Of a DNA stretch of 64,000 nucleotides, positions 1 to 14,424 are shown in pieces. The position numbers and the translations under genes were made by a program. The stretch is from assembly GCF_000011245.1 (NCBI RefSeq), contig NC_004193.1, positions 102,501 through 166,500 on the forward strand, given 5' to 3'. The notes beneath the pieces were generated by a model. That model had not been told where the DNA came from, made no database searches, and saw only the letters and a program-made list of their open reading frames with translations. Each line of letters starts with the position of its first letter. Position 1 is the first letter of the stretch. This DNA comes from Oceanobacillus iheyensis HTE831. Lineage in GTDB: Bacteria > Bacillota > Bacilli > Bacillales > Amphibacillaceae.

Positions 1-24
1 GTTCGAGCCCTGCATCCTCCACCA
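1..24 (+). tRNA. tRNA-Val, 3' end only (cut by window start)
   Basis: Only the T-loop, the 3' half of the T-stem, the 3' acceptor strand and an encoded CCA are present. The acceptor strand and the position before Thr-Lys-Leu-Gly-Leu-Arg-Pro-Ala match the tRNA-Val that leads this cluster in B. subtilis. The anticodon lies outside the window, so the amino acid is inferred. Confidence 0.7.
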
Positions 25-25
25 C

Positions 26-101
<76 letters not shown>

Positions 102-149
102 CTTTTTCTAACAGAATATTAACGAATGGTGAATAAATTTAAGTTGTAC

Positions 150-225
150 GAGCCATTAGCTCAGTCGGTAGAGCATCTGACTTTTAATCAGAGGGTCGAA
201 GGTTCGAATCCTTCATGGCTCACCA
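150..225 (+). tRNA. tRNA-Lys (TTT)
   Basis: A 76-nt cloverleaf with acceptor strands GAGCCAT and ATGGCTC and encoded CCA. The anticodon loop CTTTTAA gives TTT, reading both Lys codons. Confidence 0.97.
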
Positions 226-229
226 TTTT

Positions 230-314
230 GCGGGTGTGGCGGAATTGGCAGACGCGCTAGACTTAGGATCTAGTGTCTTCGGACGTGGGGGTTCAAGTCC
301 CTTCACCCGCACCA
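230..314 (+). tRNA. tRNA-Leu (TAG)
   Basis: An 85-nt class II tRNA with a long variable arm. Acceptor strands GCGGGTG and CACCCGC pair, and CCA is encoded. The anticodon loop CTTAGGA gives TAG. Confidence 0.97.
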
Positions 315-331
315 TTTAGAAATTTGCCAAT

Positions 332-406
332 GCGGAAGTAGTTCAGTGGTAGAACACCACCTTGCCAAGGTGGGGGTCGCGGGTTCGAATCCCGTCTTCC
401 GCTCCA
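332..406 (+). tRNA. tRNA-Gly (GCC)
   Basis: A 75-nt cloverleaf with acceptor strands GCGGAAG and CTTCCGC and encoded CCA. The anticodon loop TTGCCAA gives GCC. Confidence 0.97.
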
Positions 407-411
407 ACCCT

Positions 412-500
412 GCCGGGGTGGCGGAACTGGCAGACGCACAGGACTTAAAATCCTGCGGTAGGTGACTACCGTACCGGTTCGATTCCGGTCCTCGGCACCA
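412..500 (+). tRNA. tRNA-Leu (TAA)
   Basis: An 89-nt class II tRNA with an extended variable arm and encoded CCA. The anticodon loop CTTAAAA gives TAA. It is the second Leu isoacceptor of the cluster. Confidence 0.96.
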
Positions 501-503
501 TTC

Positions 504-580
504 GCGCCTGTAGCTCAATTGGATAGAGCGTTTGACTACGGATCAAGAGGTTAGGGGTTCGACTCCTCTCAGGCGCGCCA
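504..580 (+). tRNA. tRNA-Arg (ACG)
   Basis: A 77-nt cloverleaf with acceptor GCGCCTG/CAGGCGC, discriminator G and encoded CCA. The anticodon loop CTACGGA gives ACG; A34 is normally converted to inosine to read CGN codons. Confidence 0.97.
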
Positions 581-581
581 T

Positions 582-658
582 CGGGAAGTAGCTCAGCTTG
601 GTAGAGCACTTGGTTTGGGACCAAGGGGTCGCAGGTTCGAATCCTGTCTTCCCGACCA
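582..658 (+). tRNA. tRNA-Pro (TGG)
   Basis: A 77-nt cloverleaf with acceptor CGGGAAG/CTTCCCG and encoded CCA. The anticodon loop TTTGGGA gives TGG. Confidence 0.97.
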
Positions 659-677
659 TGAAATATATTTAAATAAA

Positions 678-753
678 GGGGCCTTAGCTCAGCTGGGAGA
701 GCGCCTGCCTTGCACGCAGGAGGTCAGCGGTTCGATCCCGCTAGGCTCCACCA
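678..753 (+). tRNA. tRNA-Ala (TGC)
   Basis: A 76-nt cloverleaf with acceptor GGGGCCT/AGGCTCC and encoded CCA. The anticodon loop CTTGCAC gives TGC. It is the last tRNA before the rRNA promoter region. Confidence 0.97.
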
Positions 754-780
754 TTTCTTAAAAAACTTTTAAAAAAGTTA

Positions 781-809
781 TTGACAAGATTTGGAGAAAA
801 TGTTAAATT
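781..809 (+). promoter_or_regulatory. rRNA operon promoter
   Basis: A perfect -35 TTGACA at 781-786 is followed 16-17 bp later by a -10 of TTAAAT/TAAATT (803-809). The region just upstream (about 757-778) is A/T-tract rich, as expected of an UP element. The rRNA genes can also be read from transcription entering through the tRNA cluster, because no terminator separates Ala from this site. Confidence 0.75.
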
Positions 810-841
810 TATAAAGTCGCTGTTTTGGAGGCGACAACGAA

Positions 842-879
842 ATTGCTCTTTGAAAACTGAACAAAACAACCAGTACGAA
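842..879 (+). promoter_or_regulatory. rrn boxA region and 5' arm of pre-16S processing stem
   Basis: The segment holds a boxA-like TGCTCTTT (844-851), an antitermination signal. It is also almost fully complementary to 2538-2574, downstream of 16S. The two arms would form the long double strand that encloses 16S in the precursor and is cut by RNase III. Confidence 0.7.
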
Positions 880-954
880 AGAAGAAAAACACCTCGTTTT
901 TCTTAAAAAGAAATGAAGTCAGAAGTTGACTTCTGAAGCACAAGAAACACAACT

Positions 955-2524
<1,570 letters not shown>

Positions 2525-2537
2525 ATTATTACGGAAT

Positions 2538-2574
2538 CGTACTTGGTTGTTTGGTTCAGTTTTGAGAGAGCAAT
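2538..2574 (+). other. 3' arm of pre-16S processing stem
   Basis: Complementary to 842-879 across about 35 positions with a few mismatches. It sits 18 nt after the 16S 3' end and completes the RNase III processing stalk of the 16S precursor. Confidence 0.65.
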
Positions 2575-2612
2575 CTCTCGATTGAATAAACTTCTTTTAC
2601 AGAAGTTACTAC

Positions 2613-2652
2613 ATTGTACCTTGAAAACTAAATAAGAGTAACAACGACATCA
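2613..2652 (+). other. 5' arm of pre-23S processing stem in 16S-23S spacer
   Basis: This stretch of the 16S-23S spacer is nearly perfectly complementary to 5686-5724 beyond the 23S 3' end, including the shared core AACTAAATAAGAGTAAC. The two arms form the pre-23S stalk, the substrate of Mini-III in Bacillus (gene at 18643). The spacer (2521-2753) contains no tRNA. Confidence 0.7.
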
Positions 2653-2753
2653 AATTAGAAAGCTGAAGCAACTATTTTTAATAGGAGCTGAAGCTAGATT
2701 ATTTTTTTGAAACAAGGCTATTAAATTAGCACGCTTATTTACTGAAATAACTT

Positions 2754-5676
<2,923 letters not shown>

Positions 5677-5685
5677 TTCTTATAT

Positions 5686-5724
5686 TGATGTCACGTTACT
5701 CTTATTTAGTTTTTAGGGTACAAT
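5686..5724 (+). other. 3' arm of pre-23S processing stem
   Basis: Complementary to 2613-2652 with only a few mismatches. It lies 10 nt after the 23S 3' end and explains why the 23S-5S spacer is about 130 nt long. Confidence 0.7.
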
Positions 5725-5806
5725 CCTAAAAAAGTGTTGCATTTTGTCTAAGAAATGCATATAATATAACTTGTCCTTATTTTTTTGGACTACATATTAT
5801 ACGAAA

Positions 5807-5923
5807 GTCTGGTAGCGATAGCGAAGAGGCCACACCTGTTCCCATGCCGAACACAGAAGTTAAGCTCTTCAGCGCCGATGGTAGTTGGGGCTTTGCCCCT
5901 GCAAGAGTAGGACGCCGCCAGGC
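5807..5923 (+). rRNA. 5S ribosomal RNA
   Basis: About 117 nt, with the typical loop sequences CCGAACACAGAAGTTAAG and GAGAGTAGGACGCCGCC-like 3' half. The terminal stem pairs 5' CTGG with 3' CCAG. Confidence 0.96.
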
Positions 5924-5927
5924 AACG

Positions 5928-5962
5928 AAAAAGAGTTAAGCATTATTTGCTTAACTCTTTTT
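5928..5962 (+). terminator. rrn operon terminator
   Basis: An intrinsic terminator directly after 5S: a perfect stem built from AAAAAGAGTTAAGCA and its complement around a TTAT loop, ending in a T run. The flanking A and T runs make it plausible in both directions. Confidence 0.93.
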
Positions 5963-6043
5963 GTTATAACTAGATATTCATACGATATAAAATAAAAGCA
6001 TAATTATATAGTTGGTTAACAAATAAAGAGGGGAGGAAAATGC

Positions 6044-6742
6044 ATGACTTCCTTAGTGGAATATTTAGTAGGAGAAGATTTTTTAGTTATTGCTGGTAGA
6101 TTATTCATTGCATTAATATTATCTGGGTTAATTGGTTTTGAACGTGAAATTAATAATCATTCAGCAGGTTTTCGAACACATATATTAGTGGGTGTTGGAT
6201 CTTGTCTAATGATGATTTTATCACTTTTTGGATTTTTGAGTTTTATGGAAATGCATGATAATGTTCAATTTGACCCAGCACGTATTCCTTCTTATGTCAT
6301 TAGTGGAATAGGTTTTCTAGGGGCTGGAACTATTATAGTATATGGAGGTACAATACGAGGCCTTACTACAGCAGCATCTATTTGGACTGTAGCAGGTATT
6401 GGTTTGGTAATTGGTGCAGGTATGTATAGTGTCGCTATTGTAGCTACCCTTATTATTCTTGTGAGTTTAATTTTCCTAAATCAAATAGAAAATCTTTTTC
6501 CAAAGTATAAGTCTAGCAACTTCTTAGAAATCATTGCTTCTGATGGATTTCATCTATCTAGAGCTGTAGAAGTAATTGAAAAATATCATTTTACCGTGAA
6601 ACGGGTTGAGATTCAAACACTTGAAGGTGGACAAAGAAAAATACATGTTTGGACCAATATAAGAAAAAATAACGAATTGATGAATGTATTCGATGAAATA
6701 TCCAATATGGACTCTGTCCAAAATGTATCTAAACTAAATTAA
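6044..6742 (+). CDS. MgtC/SapB family membrane protein
   Basis: A 232-residue integral membrane protein. Residues about 15-145 form some five membrane segments carrying the family signatures GLIGFERE, GFLGAGTI and GLTTAASIW. Residues about 150-232 form a soluble C-terminal domain of the ACT-like kind seen in MgtC proteins. In enterobacteria and mycobacteria, MgtC is needed at low magnesium and modulates the F1Fo ATPase; the role in Firmicutes is not settled. The start ATG follows a GGGGAGG ribosome site. It stands alone between the rrn terminator and its own terminator, a place where B. subtilis has no such gene. Confidence 0.9.
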   Translation: MTSLVEYLVGEDFLVIAGRLFIALILSGLIGFEREINNHSAGFRTHILVGVGSCLMMILSLFGFLSFMEMHDNVQFDPARIPSYVISGIGFLGAGTIIVYGGTIRGLTTAASIWTVAGIGLVIGAGMYSVAIVATLIILVSLIFLNQIENLFPKYKSSNFLEIIASDGFHLSRAVEVIEKYHFTVKRVEIQTLEGGQRKIHVWTNIRKNNELMNVFDEISNMDSVQNVSKLN

Positions 6743-6796
6743 CCTTATATCGTAAGAGATTCTTTAAAAAAGGTCTTTTACGATATAAGGTTTTTG
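6743..6796 (+). terminator. Terminator after the mgtC-like gene
   Basis: A long stem of CCTTATATCGTAAGAGA with its complement (16 or more bp), followed by TTTTTG. It isolates the mgtC-like gene from the ctsR operon. Confidence 0.9.
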
Positions 6797-6841
6797 TTTT
6801 GATTTTAGTATTATTTGTCTAAAATAAGATATGTAATCTAT

Positions 6842-6900
6842 TTGCAAGTTTATTTAATTAGCGTATAATAAAAATATAGTCAAAGATAGTCAAAGTCAAA
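6842..6900 (+). promoter_or_regulatory. ctsR operon promoter with CtsR operator
   Basis: The -35 is TTGCAA (6842-6847) and the -10 TATAAT (6864-6869), with 16 bp between. Immediately downstream lie the CtsR heptads AGTCAAA (6878-6884), a GAT spacer, AGTCAAA (6888-6894) and a third GTCAAA (6895-6900). This matches the known tandem heptad operator of CtsR and predicts autorepression relieved by heat. Confidence 0.93.
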
Positions 6901-6938
6901 AACAAATTTACATCTTTATAAGATATGAGGTGCAAATT

Positions 6939-7406
6939 ATGAGCAATATATCTGACATAATCGAGCAGTATTTAAAGAAAGTTTTACAATCACAAGGAAA
7001 AGATGTTATTGAAATTAAACGAAGTGAGATTGCGGATCAATTTCAATGTGTACCATCTCAAATTAATTATGTAATTAATACAAGATTTACAATAGAGAAA
7101 GGATATATTGTTGAGAGTAAACGTGGTGGCGGTGGATATATTCGGATAATGCGAATTCAGCATCAAAGTCAGTCTGTATTAATTGATGAGATTATACAAT
7201 TAATTGGTGACTCTATCCCACAGCGATCAGCAATTGATATTTTGGAAAGATTACTGGAAGAGGATTTAGTTACTGAACGAGAAGCTAAACTGATGGTTTC
7301 AGCAATTGATAGAACGACACTTGCGTTTCAATTACCAATTAGAGATGAAATTCGTGCTCGAATTTTAATCTCTATGTTAACAACACTTAAATATTTGAAT
7401 AAATAA
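6939..7406 (+). CDS. ctsR: Transcriptional repressor CtsR
   Basis: The repressor of class III heat-shock genes, 155 residues from the chosen start. An N-terminal winged helix (about 1-70) carries Arg62 and a tetraglycine stretch at 63-66. This is the wing tip that binds DNA and senses heat in Bacillus CtsR. The C-terminal dimerisation domain contains the region targeted by McsB. The ATG at 6939 is preferred because GAGGTG sits seven bases upstream; a GTG nine bases earlier would overlap that site. It is the first gene of ctsR-mcsA-mcsB-clpC and is controlled by the operator at 6878-6900. Confidence 0.96.
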   Translation: MSNISDIIEQYLKKVLQSQGKDVIEIKRSEIADQFQCVPSQINYVINTRFTIEKGYIVESKRGGGGYIRIMRIQHQSQSVLIDEIIQLIGDSIPQRSAIDILERLLEEDLVTEREAKLMVSAIDRTTLAFQLPIRDEIRARILISMLTTLKYLNK

Positions 7407-7428
7407 TTCATGTAAGGGGGAATGGATT

Positions 7429-7986
7429 TTGGAATGCCAAGAATGTCATGAAAACCCAGCGACACTTCACTTTAAACATGTAATTAATGGAGAGGAAAGA
7501 AAGTTAAGTCTGTGTGAGACGTGTGCAAAGAAAAAAGGTTATGTTACATTTCCTGAAGAAGGGTATTCCCTGCATGACTTACTCACTGGATTATTTAATG
7601 TAGAGACATTAAATATGAATTCAACAAGTGCCAATCAAACGAAACAGTTAAAAGAAGTGACATGCTCTTCATGTGGCATGACTTTTTCTGAGTTTAAAAA
7701 AATAGGAAAATTCGGTTGTGCTAATTGTTATTCTTCATTTGCACAAAAAGTTGAACCAATATTTCGCAGGGTTCATGCGGGAAATACTAAGCATAACGGA
7801 AAGATTCCTAAACGTACAGGAACAAACTTAAAAACTAGACGACAGATTGAAATGTATAAACAAGAATTAAAAAAGTTTATTGATGATGAAGAGTTTGAAA
7901 AAGCGGCTGAATATAGAGATAAGATTAAGGCTTTGCAAGCAAAAGCTTCTCAGGAAGATGATTCGAAAGAGGGTGATGATCAATGA
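7429..7986 (+). CDS. mcsA: McsA, zinc-binding activator of McsB
   Basis: A 185-residue adaptor that activates the arginine kinase McsB and links it to CtsR and ClpC. Cysteine pairs at 3/6, 29/32, 79/82 and 97/100 form the zinc sites, and a UVR motif lies at about 135-170. Translation starts at TTG behind AAGGGGGA; the nearby ATG is out of frame. Its stop overlaps the mcsB start (ATGA), indicating translational coupling. Confidence 0.95.
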
Positions 7987-9047
7987 CATTAGATAAATTT
8001 ATTGATCAAGCAATTAGCCCTTGGATGCGCGAAGAAGGTCCTGATAAAGACATCGTAATGAGTAGTCGGATAAGACTTGCAAGAAATTTTGCCAACCAAA
8101 CTTATCCTATATTAGCTAAGGAAGAAAAATTAGTTGAGATTCAAGAATTTATTCGAGATGAATATGCAAATAAATCTTTTCAAACGTATAAAGATTTGCA
8201 GTATGTTCCTTTGACAGATTTATCACCAGTTGAAAAAAGTGTGCTAGTAGAAAAACATTTAATAAGTCCACATTTAATAAAACATTCCGATTTTGCTGCT
8301 ACATTAATTTCGGAAAATGAGCAAGTCTCTATAATGGTTAATGAGGAAGACCATCTTCGCATACAAGTATATTATCCAGGTCTTCAATTAAAAACAGCTT
8401 TAGAGCAATCATTCGCATTAGATGATTGGTTAGAAGAAAAAGTGGATTATGCATTTGATGAGACAAAAGGGTATTTAACAAGTTGTCCAACGAATGTTGG
8501 AACAGGAATGAGAGCTTCCGTAATGATGCACTTGCCTGCATTGGTTCTTACCAAACAGATTAATCGTCTAATCCCTGCAATAAGTCAATTTGGGTTAGTC
8601 GTTAGAGGTATATATGGAGAGGGAAGCGAAGCGCTCGGAAATATATTTCAAGTTTCTAACCAAATCACCTTAGGTAAATCCGAACAAGATATTGTAGATG
8701 ATCTAGAAAGTGTCGTTCATCAACTTATTGAGCATGAACGAATGGCACGTAATCATATACTAGAAAGAACAGGGAAAAAGTTAGAGGATCGTATTTTCCG
8801 ATCGTACGGGACACTAGCATATAGCCGTATTATTGACTCTAAAGAAGCATCTAAGTGTATTTCGGATGTTCGACTTGGAATTGACCTGGGATTGATAGAC
8901 AACACTTCTGGTAACATTCTGAATGAATTAATGGTTCTAACGCAACCAGGTTTCTTACAACATTATGCGAATCGATCTCTACGGCCAGATGAGCGAGATG
9001 TTTTACGTGCATCGGTGATTCGAGAGAGATTGAAGCTAGAAGAGTAA
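7983..9047 (+). CDS. mcsB: Protein-arginine kinase McsB
   Basis: A 354-residue kinase of the phosphagen-kinase fold that phosphorylates arginines and thereby marks proteins for ClpCP. Visible signatures are SSRIRLARN near the N-terminus, the catalytic-loop segment [14 protein letters not shown], and the C-terminal RDVLRA. The last corresponds to the RDxxRA phospho-arginine allosteric site described for McsB. Its start overlaps mcsA by four bases, and a 144-bp gap follows before clpC. Confidence 0.96.
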
Positions 9048-9191
9048 CGTATGTATAAATGTTTAGAGATAATGAATACAAGGAATAAGTTAGAAGGCTT
9101 TTGTTTCTACGTATAATCACATTTAAATATATAGCCGATATTCGACCTACCGATATCGATTAAATCTCAGAATAATAGGAGGAAAATCCTT

Positions 9192-11621
9192 ATGATGTTT
9201 GGACGCTTTACAGAAAGAGCACAAAAAGTACTCGCACTATCACAGGAAGAAGCAGTACGTTTAGGACATAATAACATTGGTACAGAACACATTTTGCTAG
9301 GACTTGTACGAGAAGGAGAAGGAATTGCAGCAAAAGCTCTACAATCTCTAGGTCTAGAAGTATCCAAAATACAAGAAGAAGTAGAGAAATTAATCGGAGT
9401 AGGAAAACAACCTACACAATCGATTCACTATACACCTCGTGCCAAAAAAGTAGTTGAACTTTCTCAAGATGAAGCACGAAAACTAGGTCACTCTTATGTA
9501 GGTACAGAGCATATTCTACTTGGATTGATTAGAGAAGGAGAAGGAGTAGCTGCTAGAGTACTTAATAATCTAGGTGTAAGTCTTAATAAAGCAAGACAAC
9601 AAGTTCTCCAACTACTAGGTAGCAATGAATCACAAGCTGGTCGTCAAGGGCGTTCAGGACAACAGTCAAATGCAAGCACACCAACATTGGATTCATTAGC
9701 TCGAGATTTAACAGTTAGTGCCAAAGAGGGCAAAATTGACCCAGTAATTGGTCGCTCTAAAGAAATTGAACGAGTGATTCAAGTGCTTAGCCGTCGTACA
9801 AAGAACAATCCTGTTTTGATAGGGGAACCTGGTGTAGGTAAAACGGCTGTCGCCGAAGGACTTGCACAACAAATTATAGACAATGAAGTTCCAGAAACCT
9901 TACGTGATAAACGAGTAATGACATTAGACATGGGGACAGTTGTTGCCGGTACAAAATATCGTGGTGAATTCGAAGACCGCTTGAAGAAAGTAATGGAAGA
10001 AATTCGCCAGGCAGGTAATATTATTCTATTCATTGATGAGTTACACACGCTTATCGGAGCTGGAGGAGCAGAAGGGGCTATTGATGCTTCAAACATCCTC
10101 AAACCATCTCTTGCACGTGGAGAATTACAATGTATTGGTGCAACTACACTTGATGAATATCGGAAATATATTGAAAAAGACGCTGCATTAGAACGACGTT
10201 TCCAACCAATTCAAGTAGATGAACCAACATTGGAAGAAACCATTCAAATTCTAAATGGATTACGTGATCGTTATGAAGCGCATCACCGTGTAACCATTAC
10301 TGACGAAGCGATCGAAGCAGCAGCTTCACTATCTGATCGTTATATTACCGATCGATTCTTGCCAGATAAAGCGATTGACTTAATCGACGAAGCAGGATCA
10401 AAAGTAAGGTTACGCTCTTATACTGTTCCACCAAACTTAAAAGAGTTGGAACAGAAACTAGATGAAGTTCGTAAAGAAAAAGACGCGGCGGTACAAAGCC
10501 AAGAATTTGAAAAAGCTGCATCTTTACGAGATTCGGAGCAACGTTTCCGCGAAGAATTAGAAACAACGAAAAATCAATGGAAAGAAAAACAAGGGCAAAC
10601 AGATTCAGAAGTTACCATGGAAGATATTGCTGCAGTTGTGTCTACATGGACGGGAGTACCTGTTTCTAAATTAACAAAAGATGAAACTGATCGACTTCTA
10701 AATATGGAAAAAATCCTTCATGACCGCGTTATCGGGCAGTCGGAAGCGGTTAATGCAGTTGCTAAAGCAATACGACGTGCTCGTGCAGGTTTAAAAGATC
10801 CAAAACGTCCAATTGGTTCGTTTATTTTCTTAGGACCAACGGGTGTAGGTAAAACGGAACTTGCTCGTGCGTTAGCAGAAGTAATGTTTGCAGATGAAGA
10901 TGCGATGATCCGTATTGATATGTCTGAGTATATGGAGAGACATGCAACTTCACGCTTGGTTGGTTCACCACCAGGATATGTTGGATACGACGAAGGTGGA
11001 CAATTAACTGAAAAAGTTCGTCGTAAGCCTTACTCTGTTGTTCTATTAGATGAGGTGGAAAAAGCACATCCAGAAGTATTTAATATTCTTTTACAAGTGC
11101 TAGAAGATGGTCGCTTAACTGATTCAAAAGGAAGAGTGGTTGATTTCCGTAATACAGTTATCATCATGACGTCCAATGTTGGGGCAAGCGAATTAAAACG
11201 TAATAAATATGTTGGTTTCGCTTTAGATAATGAGGAAAAAGACTATAAAGATATGAAATCAAAAGTGATCGAAGAATTGAAGAAAGCTTTCCGTCCAGAG
11301 TTTTTAAATCGTATTGATGAAACAATTGTCTTCCATTCTTTAGAAAAAGAGCATATGAAAGATATTGTGACATTGATGGTACAACAATTACAAAAACGAC
11401 TAAAAGAACAAGACCTTCACCTATCATTAACAGATAAGGCGATTGAAAAAATAGCTAATGAAGGCTTCGATCCAGAATACGGTGCTCGACCTTTACGTCG
11501 ATCCATTCAAAAAAATATCGAAGACTTATTGTCAGAAGAGCTATTAAGAGGAGCCATTGAAAAAGAGCAACAGGTTAAAATTGGTTTAAATAATAAAGGT
11601 GAATTTATTGTTTTACCATAG
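9192..11621 (+). CDS. clpC: ATP-dependent Clp protease ATPase subunit ClpC
   Basis: An 809-residue HSP100 unfoldase that feeds substrates to ClpP. In order it shows two N-terminal ClpN repeats (about 1-145), the first AAA domain with Walker A GEPGVGKT, a UVR-type middle domain (about 410-480) used by adaptors such as McsB and MecA, and the second AAA domain with [12 protein letters not shown] tripeptide in NKYVGF is the ClpP-docking loop. The start ATG-ATG matches B. subtilis. It is probably read from the CtsR-controlled promoter; I see no convincing promoter in the gap upstream. Confidence 0.97.
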   Translation: MMFGRFTERAQKVLALSQEEAVRLGHNNIGTEHILLGLVREGEGIAAKALQSLGLEVSKIQEEVEKLIGVGKQPTQSIHYTPRAKKVVELSQDEARKLGHSYVGTEHILLGLIREGEGVAARVLNNLGVSLNKARQQVLQLLGSNESQAGRQGRSGQQSNASTPTLDSLARDLTVSAKEGKIDPVIGRSKEIERVIQVLSRRTKNNPVLIGEPGVGKTAVAEGLAQQIIDNEVPETLRDKRVMTLDMGTVVAGTKYRGEFEDRLKKVMEEIRQAGNIILFIDELHTLIGAGGAEGAIDASNILKPSLARGELQCIGATTLDEYRKYIEKDAALERRFQPIQVDEPTLEETIQILNGLRDRYEAHHRVTITDEAIEAAASLSDRYITDRFLPDKAIDLIDEAGSKVRLRSYTVPPNLKELEQKLDEVRKEKDAAVQSQEFEKAASLRDSEQRFREELETTKNQWKEKQGQTDSEVTMEDIAAVVSTWTGVPVSKLTKDETDRLLNMEKILHDRVIGQSEAVNAVAKAIRRARAGLKDPKRPIGSFIFLGPTGVGKTELARALAEVMFADEDAMIRIDMSEYMERHATSRLVGSPPGYVGYDEGGQLTEKVRRKPYSVVLLDEVEKAHPEVFNILLQVLEDGRLTDSKGRVVDFRNTVIIMTSNVGASELKRNKYVGFALDNEEKDYKDMKSKVIEELKKAFRPEFLNRIDETIVFHSLEKEHMKDIVTLMVQQLQKRLKEQDLHLSLTDKAIEKIANEGFDPEYGARPLRRSIQKNIEDLLSEELLRGAIEKEQQVKIGLNNKGEFIVLP

Positions 11622-11648
11622 AAAAAGGTAATATGATGGAATAGTGAT

Positions 11649-11684
11649 AAAGCTAGAGGATTTGATTCTTCTAGCTTTTATTTC
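11649..11684 (+). terminator. Terminator after clpC
   Basis: AAAGCTAGA pairs with TCTAGCTTT around a short A/T loop and is followed by TATTT. It ends the CtsR regulon operon before radA. Confidence 0.8.
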
Positions 11685-11749
11685 CATTTAAGGGATTTCG
11701 ATGTCAAAACGCTTGGTTGTGGCATAAATATGGAAGATAAATTTGTAAA

Positions 11750-11777
11750 TTGATAGCTTTCTGTAACCTACTACATA
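11750..11777 (+). promoter_or_regulatory. Possible radA promoter
   Basis: TTGATA (11750-11755) and TACATA (11772-11777) are 16 bp apart, upstream of radA and after the clpC terminator. Both boxes are imperfect, so this is tentative. Confidence 0.4.
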
Positions 11778-11814
11778 AAAAAATAGGCTACAATAAAGAG
11801 AAGGGGTAATAAAT

Positions 11815-13188
11815 TTGGCAAAAAGAAAAACAAAATTTGTATGTCAGGAATGTGGGTATGAATCAGCTAAATGGATGGGGAAATGTCCGGCTTGTCATCA
11901 ATGGAATACCATGGTGGAGGAAATAGATCCAGCCTCAGTAAAAGGTCGGACAGGCTATGCTACTAGTACGACATCTGCAGGTAAGCCTGAAAAAATCACA
12001 GCCATTGAATCCAAAAAAGAACCTAGAATCACTACAAAAATGAGAGAGTTCAACAGAGTTCTGGGAGGCGGCATTGTACTAGGCTCACTGGTTTTAATTG
12101 GAGGAGATCCGGGTATTGGTAAATCGACACTTTTACTCCAAATATCCGCTCAGTTAGCAGAAAAAGATATGTCAGTACTTTATGTTTCTGGAGAGGAATC
12201 TACTCGCCAAACAAAATTACGAGCAGATCGACTCGATATTACAACAGATCAGTTATATGTTTTATCAGAAACAAATTTATATGATATTAGTAAACAGGTG
12301 GAAGAAGTAAAACCTTCCTTTGTGGTTATCGATTCGATACAAACCATATTTAAAGAAGAGGTAACGAGCGCTCCAGGAAGTGTTTCTCAAGTACGTGAAT
12401 GTACAATGGAGCTTATGAAAATAGCAAAATCAAATGGGATACCTATTTTTATTGTTGGACATGTAACGAAAGAAGGTTCCATAGCTGGTCCTCGGTTATT
12501 AGAGCATATGGTAGATGCTGTTCTGTATTTTGAAGGCGAGCGACATCACACATATCGTATATTACGAGGAGTAAAGAACCGTTTTGGTAGTACGCATGAA
12601 ATGGGAATATTTGAGATGAAAGAAGAAGGATTACGAGAAGTTATGAATCCGTCTGAGATATTCCTAGAAGAGCGGTCAGAAGGGGCAGCAGGATCAACAG
12701 TTGTGGCATCGATGGAAGGAACAAGAACGGTATTGGTAGAAATACAAGCATTAATTTCTCCTACTAGTTTCGGAAATCCACGTCGTACCGCAACAGGTAT
12801 AGACCACAATCGTGTACCACTATTAATGGCTGTTTTAGAAAAGCGTGTGGGCTTGATGCTTCAAAATCAAGACGCATATATAAAAGTTGCTGGCGGGGTA
12901 AAGTTAGATGAGCCAGCTATTGACCTTGCATTAGCTGTAAGTATCGCATCTAGCTTTCGAGATCAACCAACAAATCCGAATGATATTTTTGTAGGTGAAG
13001 TTGGTTTAACTGGTGAAATTAGAAGGGTTTCTCGAATTGAACAGCGTGTACAAGAAGCTGCAAAATTAGGGTTTAAACGCGTAATATGTCCAAAGAACAA
13101 TTTGGATGGCTGGAATTATCCTAGTGGAATTGAAGTCATCGGTGTATCAAGTGTACAAGAGGCTTTAGATATTGGATTACGTCATTAA
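11815..13188 (+). CDS. radA: DNA repair protein RadA
   Basis: A 457-residue RecA-family branch-migration helicase for recombination intermediates. The N-terminus has a C4 zinc finger (CQECG with CPAC), then Walker A in [10 protein letters not shown], the RadA-specific KNRFG motif, and a C-terminal Lon-protease-like domain without protease function. TTG is the start, behind AGAAGGGG. In B. subtilis the next gene is disA; here it is the PIN/TRAM gene. Confidence 0.96.
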   Translation: MAKRKTKFVCQECGYESAKWMGKCPACHQWNTMVEEIDPASVKGRTGYATSTTSAGKPEKITAIESKKEPRITTKMREFNRVLGGGIVLGSLVLIGGDPGIGKSTLLLQISAQLAEKDMSVLYVSGEESTRQTKLRADRLDITTDQLYVLSETNLYDISKQVEEVKPSFVVIDSIQTIFKEEVTSAPGSVSQVRECTMELMKIAKSNGIPIFIVGHVTKEGSIAGPRLLEHMVDAVLYFEGERHHTYRILRGVKNRFGSTHEMGIFEMKEEGLREVMNPSEIFLEERSEGAAGSTVVASMEGTRTVLVEIQALISPTSFGNPRRTATGIDHNRVPLLMAVLEKRVGLMLQNQDAYIKVAGGVKLDEPAIDLALAVSIASSFRDQPTNPNDIFVGEVGLTGEIRRVSRIEQRVQEAAKLGFKRVICPKNNLDGWNYPSGIEVIGVSSVQEALDIGLRH

Positions 13189-13267
13189 TACTACTTTTTA
13201 TTCTATGAAAAAACCTTATGGGATACTTTTCCAAATAATAGGCAATACTGGAGTTAGGAGGTGAGCG

Positions 13268-14362
13268 ATGGTGCTTAAAAAGATAGTTCATTTATTCTTT
13301 ATTATATTAGGTGGTACCGTCGGGTATTTATATATACCGGAAATTTTTAGTTTGTTAAACGTAACAGATCCTGCATGGTTGAATTCGCCGATATTAGGTA
13401 TGATTATTGGTGCTATTATATTCTTCATACTTTCCTACTTATTGGTAGATTATATTGTAGGTTTCTTACGTTGGGTAGAAGATGCACTTATTAAAATCCC
13501 AGCCATGGATTTATTCTTTGGAAGTATAGGTCTAATTGTAGGTTTAGTGATAGCGTATTTTATTAACATTCCGCTTCAAGACACAGGAATTCATATCTTG
13601 TCACAGGTGTTACCATTTTTCATTATGATTACCTTTGGATATTTAGGGTTCCAAGTTGGTTTTCGCAGACGTGAAGAATTTGTTAGCTTAATGCGTGCTA
13701 ACAAAAAAGATCGACGTCGTATTCCAGAAGAAAATGCAGCACCGGCTGATAAACCAAAAGCGAAAATTCTAGATACAAGTGTCATCATAGATGGAAGAAT
13801 TGCAGACATTTGTCAAACCAATTTCCTTGAAGGAACGATAGTTATTCCGCAATTTGTTTTAGGAGAATTACAGCATATTGCCGATTCATCGGATACTTTA
13901 AAACGAAATCGTGGTCGTCGTGGCTTGGATATCTTAAATCGTATTCAAAAGGAATTACCGATTCATGTGGAAATATATGAAGGTGACTTTGAGGAAATCC
14001 AAGAGGTTGATAGTAAACTTATTAAATTAGCGAAAGTAATCAATGGTATTGTTGTTACGAATGATTTTAACTTGAATAAGGTTTGCGATTTTCAAGGTGT
14101 GAACGTTCTGAACATTAATGACTTAGCAAATGCAGTAAAACCAGTTGTATTACCTGGTGAAGAATTACATGTACAGGTTATTAAAGATGGTAAAGAGCAA
14201 AATCAAGGTGTCGCCTATTTAGATGATGGAACGATGATTGTCGTAGAAGAAGGCAGAGACTATATAGGGAAAAATATTGAAGTAATTATAACGAGTGTAC
14301 TGCAAACTTCTGCGGGTCGAATGATATTTGCAAAACCAAAATTACTTGAAAAAGCCCTCTAA
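13268..14362 (+). CDS. PIN/TRAM domain membrane protein (YacL family)
   Basis: A 364-residue protein with four N-terminal membrane segments (about 5-130). A PIN nuclease-like domain follows (about 165-290), with acidic residues in LDTSVIIDGR and VTNDFN. The C-terminal TRAM domain is at about 300-360. The function is not firmly known; PIN and TRAM together suggest RNA cleavage or binding at the membrane. The start follows AGGAGGTGAG. In B. subtilis it sits between disA and ispD, and both neighbours are missing here. Confidence 0.9.
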   Translation: MVLKKIVHLFFIILGGTVGYLYIPEIFSLLNVTDPAWLNSPILGMIIGAIIFFILSYLLVDYIVGFLRWVEDALIKIPAMDLFFGSIGLIVGLVIAYFINIPLQDTGIHILSQVLPFFIMITFGYLGFQVGFRRREEFVSLMRANKKDRRRIPEENAAPADKPKAKILDTSVIIDGRIADICQTNFLEGTIVIPQFVLGELQHIADSSDTLKRNRGRRGLDILNRIQKELPIHVEIYEGDFEEIQEVDSKLIKLAKVINGIVVTNDFNLNKVCDFQGVNVLNINDLANAVKPVVLPGEELHVQVIKDGKEQNQGVAYLDDGTMIVVEEGRDYIGKNIEVIITSVLQTSAGRMIFAKPKLLEKAL

Positions 14363-14390
14363 AAAGGGTATAACTGATAAAGGACGAAGA

Positions 14391-14424
14391 AAAGTGATAG
14401 CATGAAATATGTTATCACTTTTTC
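14391..14424 (+). terminator. Terminator between yacL and gltX
   Basis: AAAGTGATA-G-CAT pairs with ATG-T-TATCACTTT around a GAAAT loop and is followed by TTTTC. It separates the yacL and gltX transcripts. Confidence 0.85.

Noticed and set aside
303..518. A 71-codon minus-strand frame across tRNA genes
   Set aside because: It is antisense to tRNA-Gly and tRNA-Leu and has no ribosome site.
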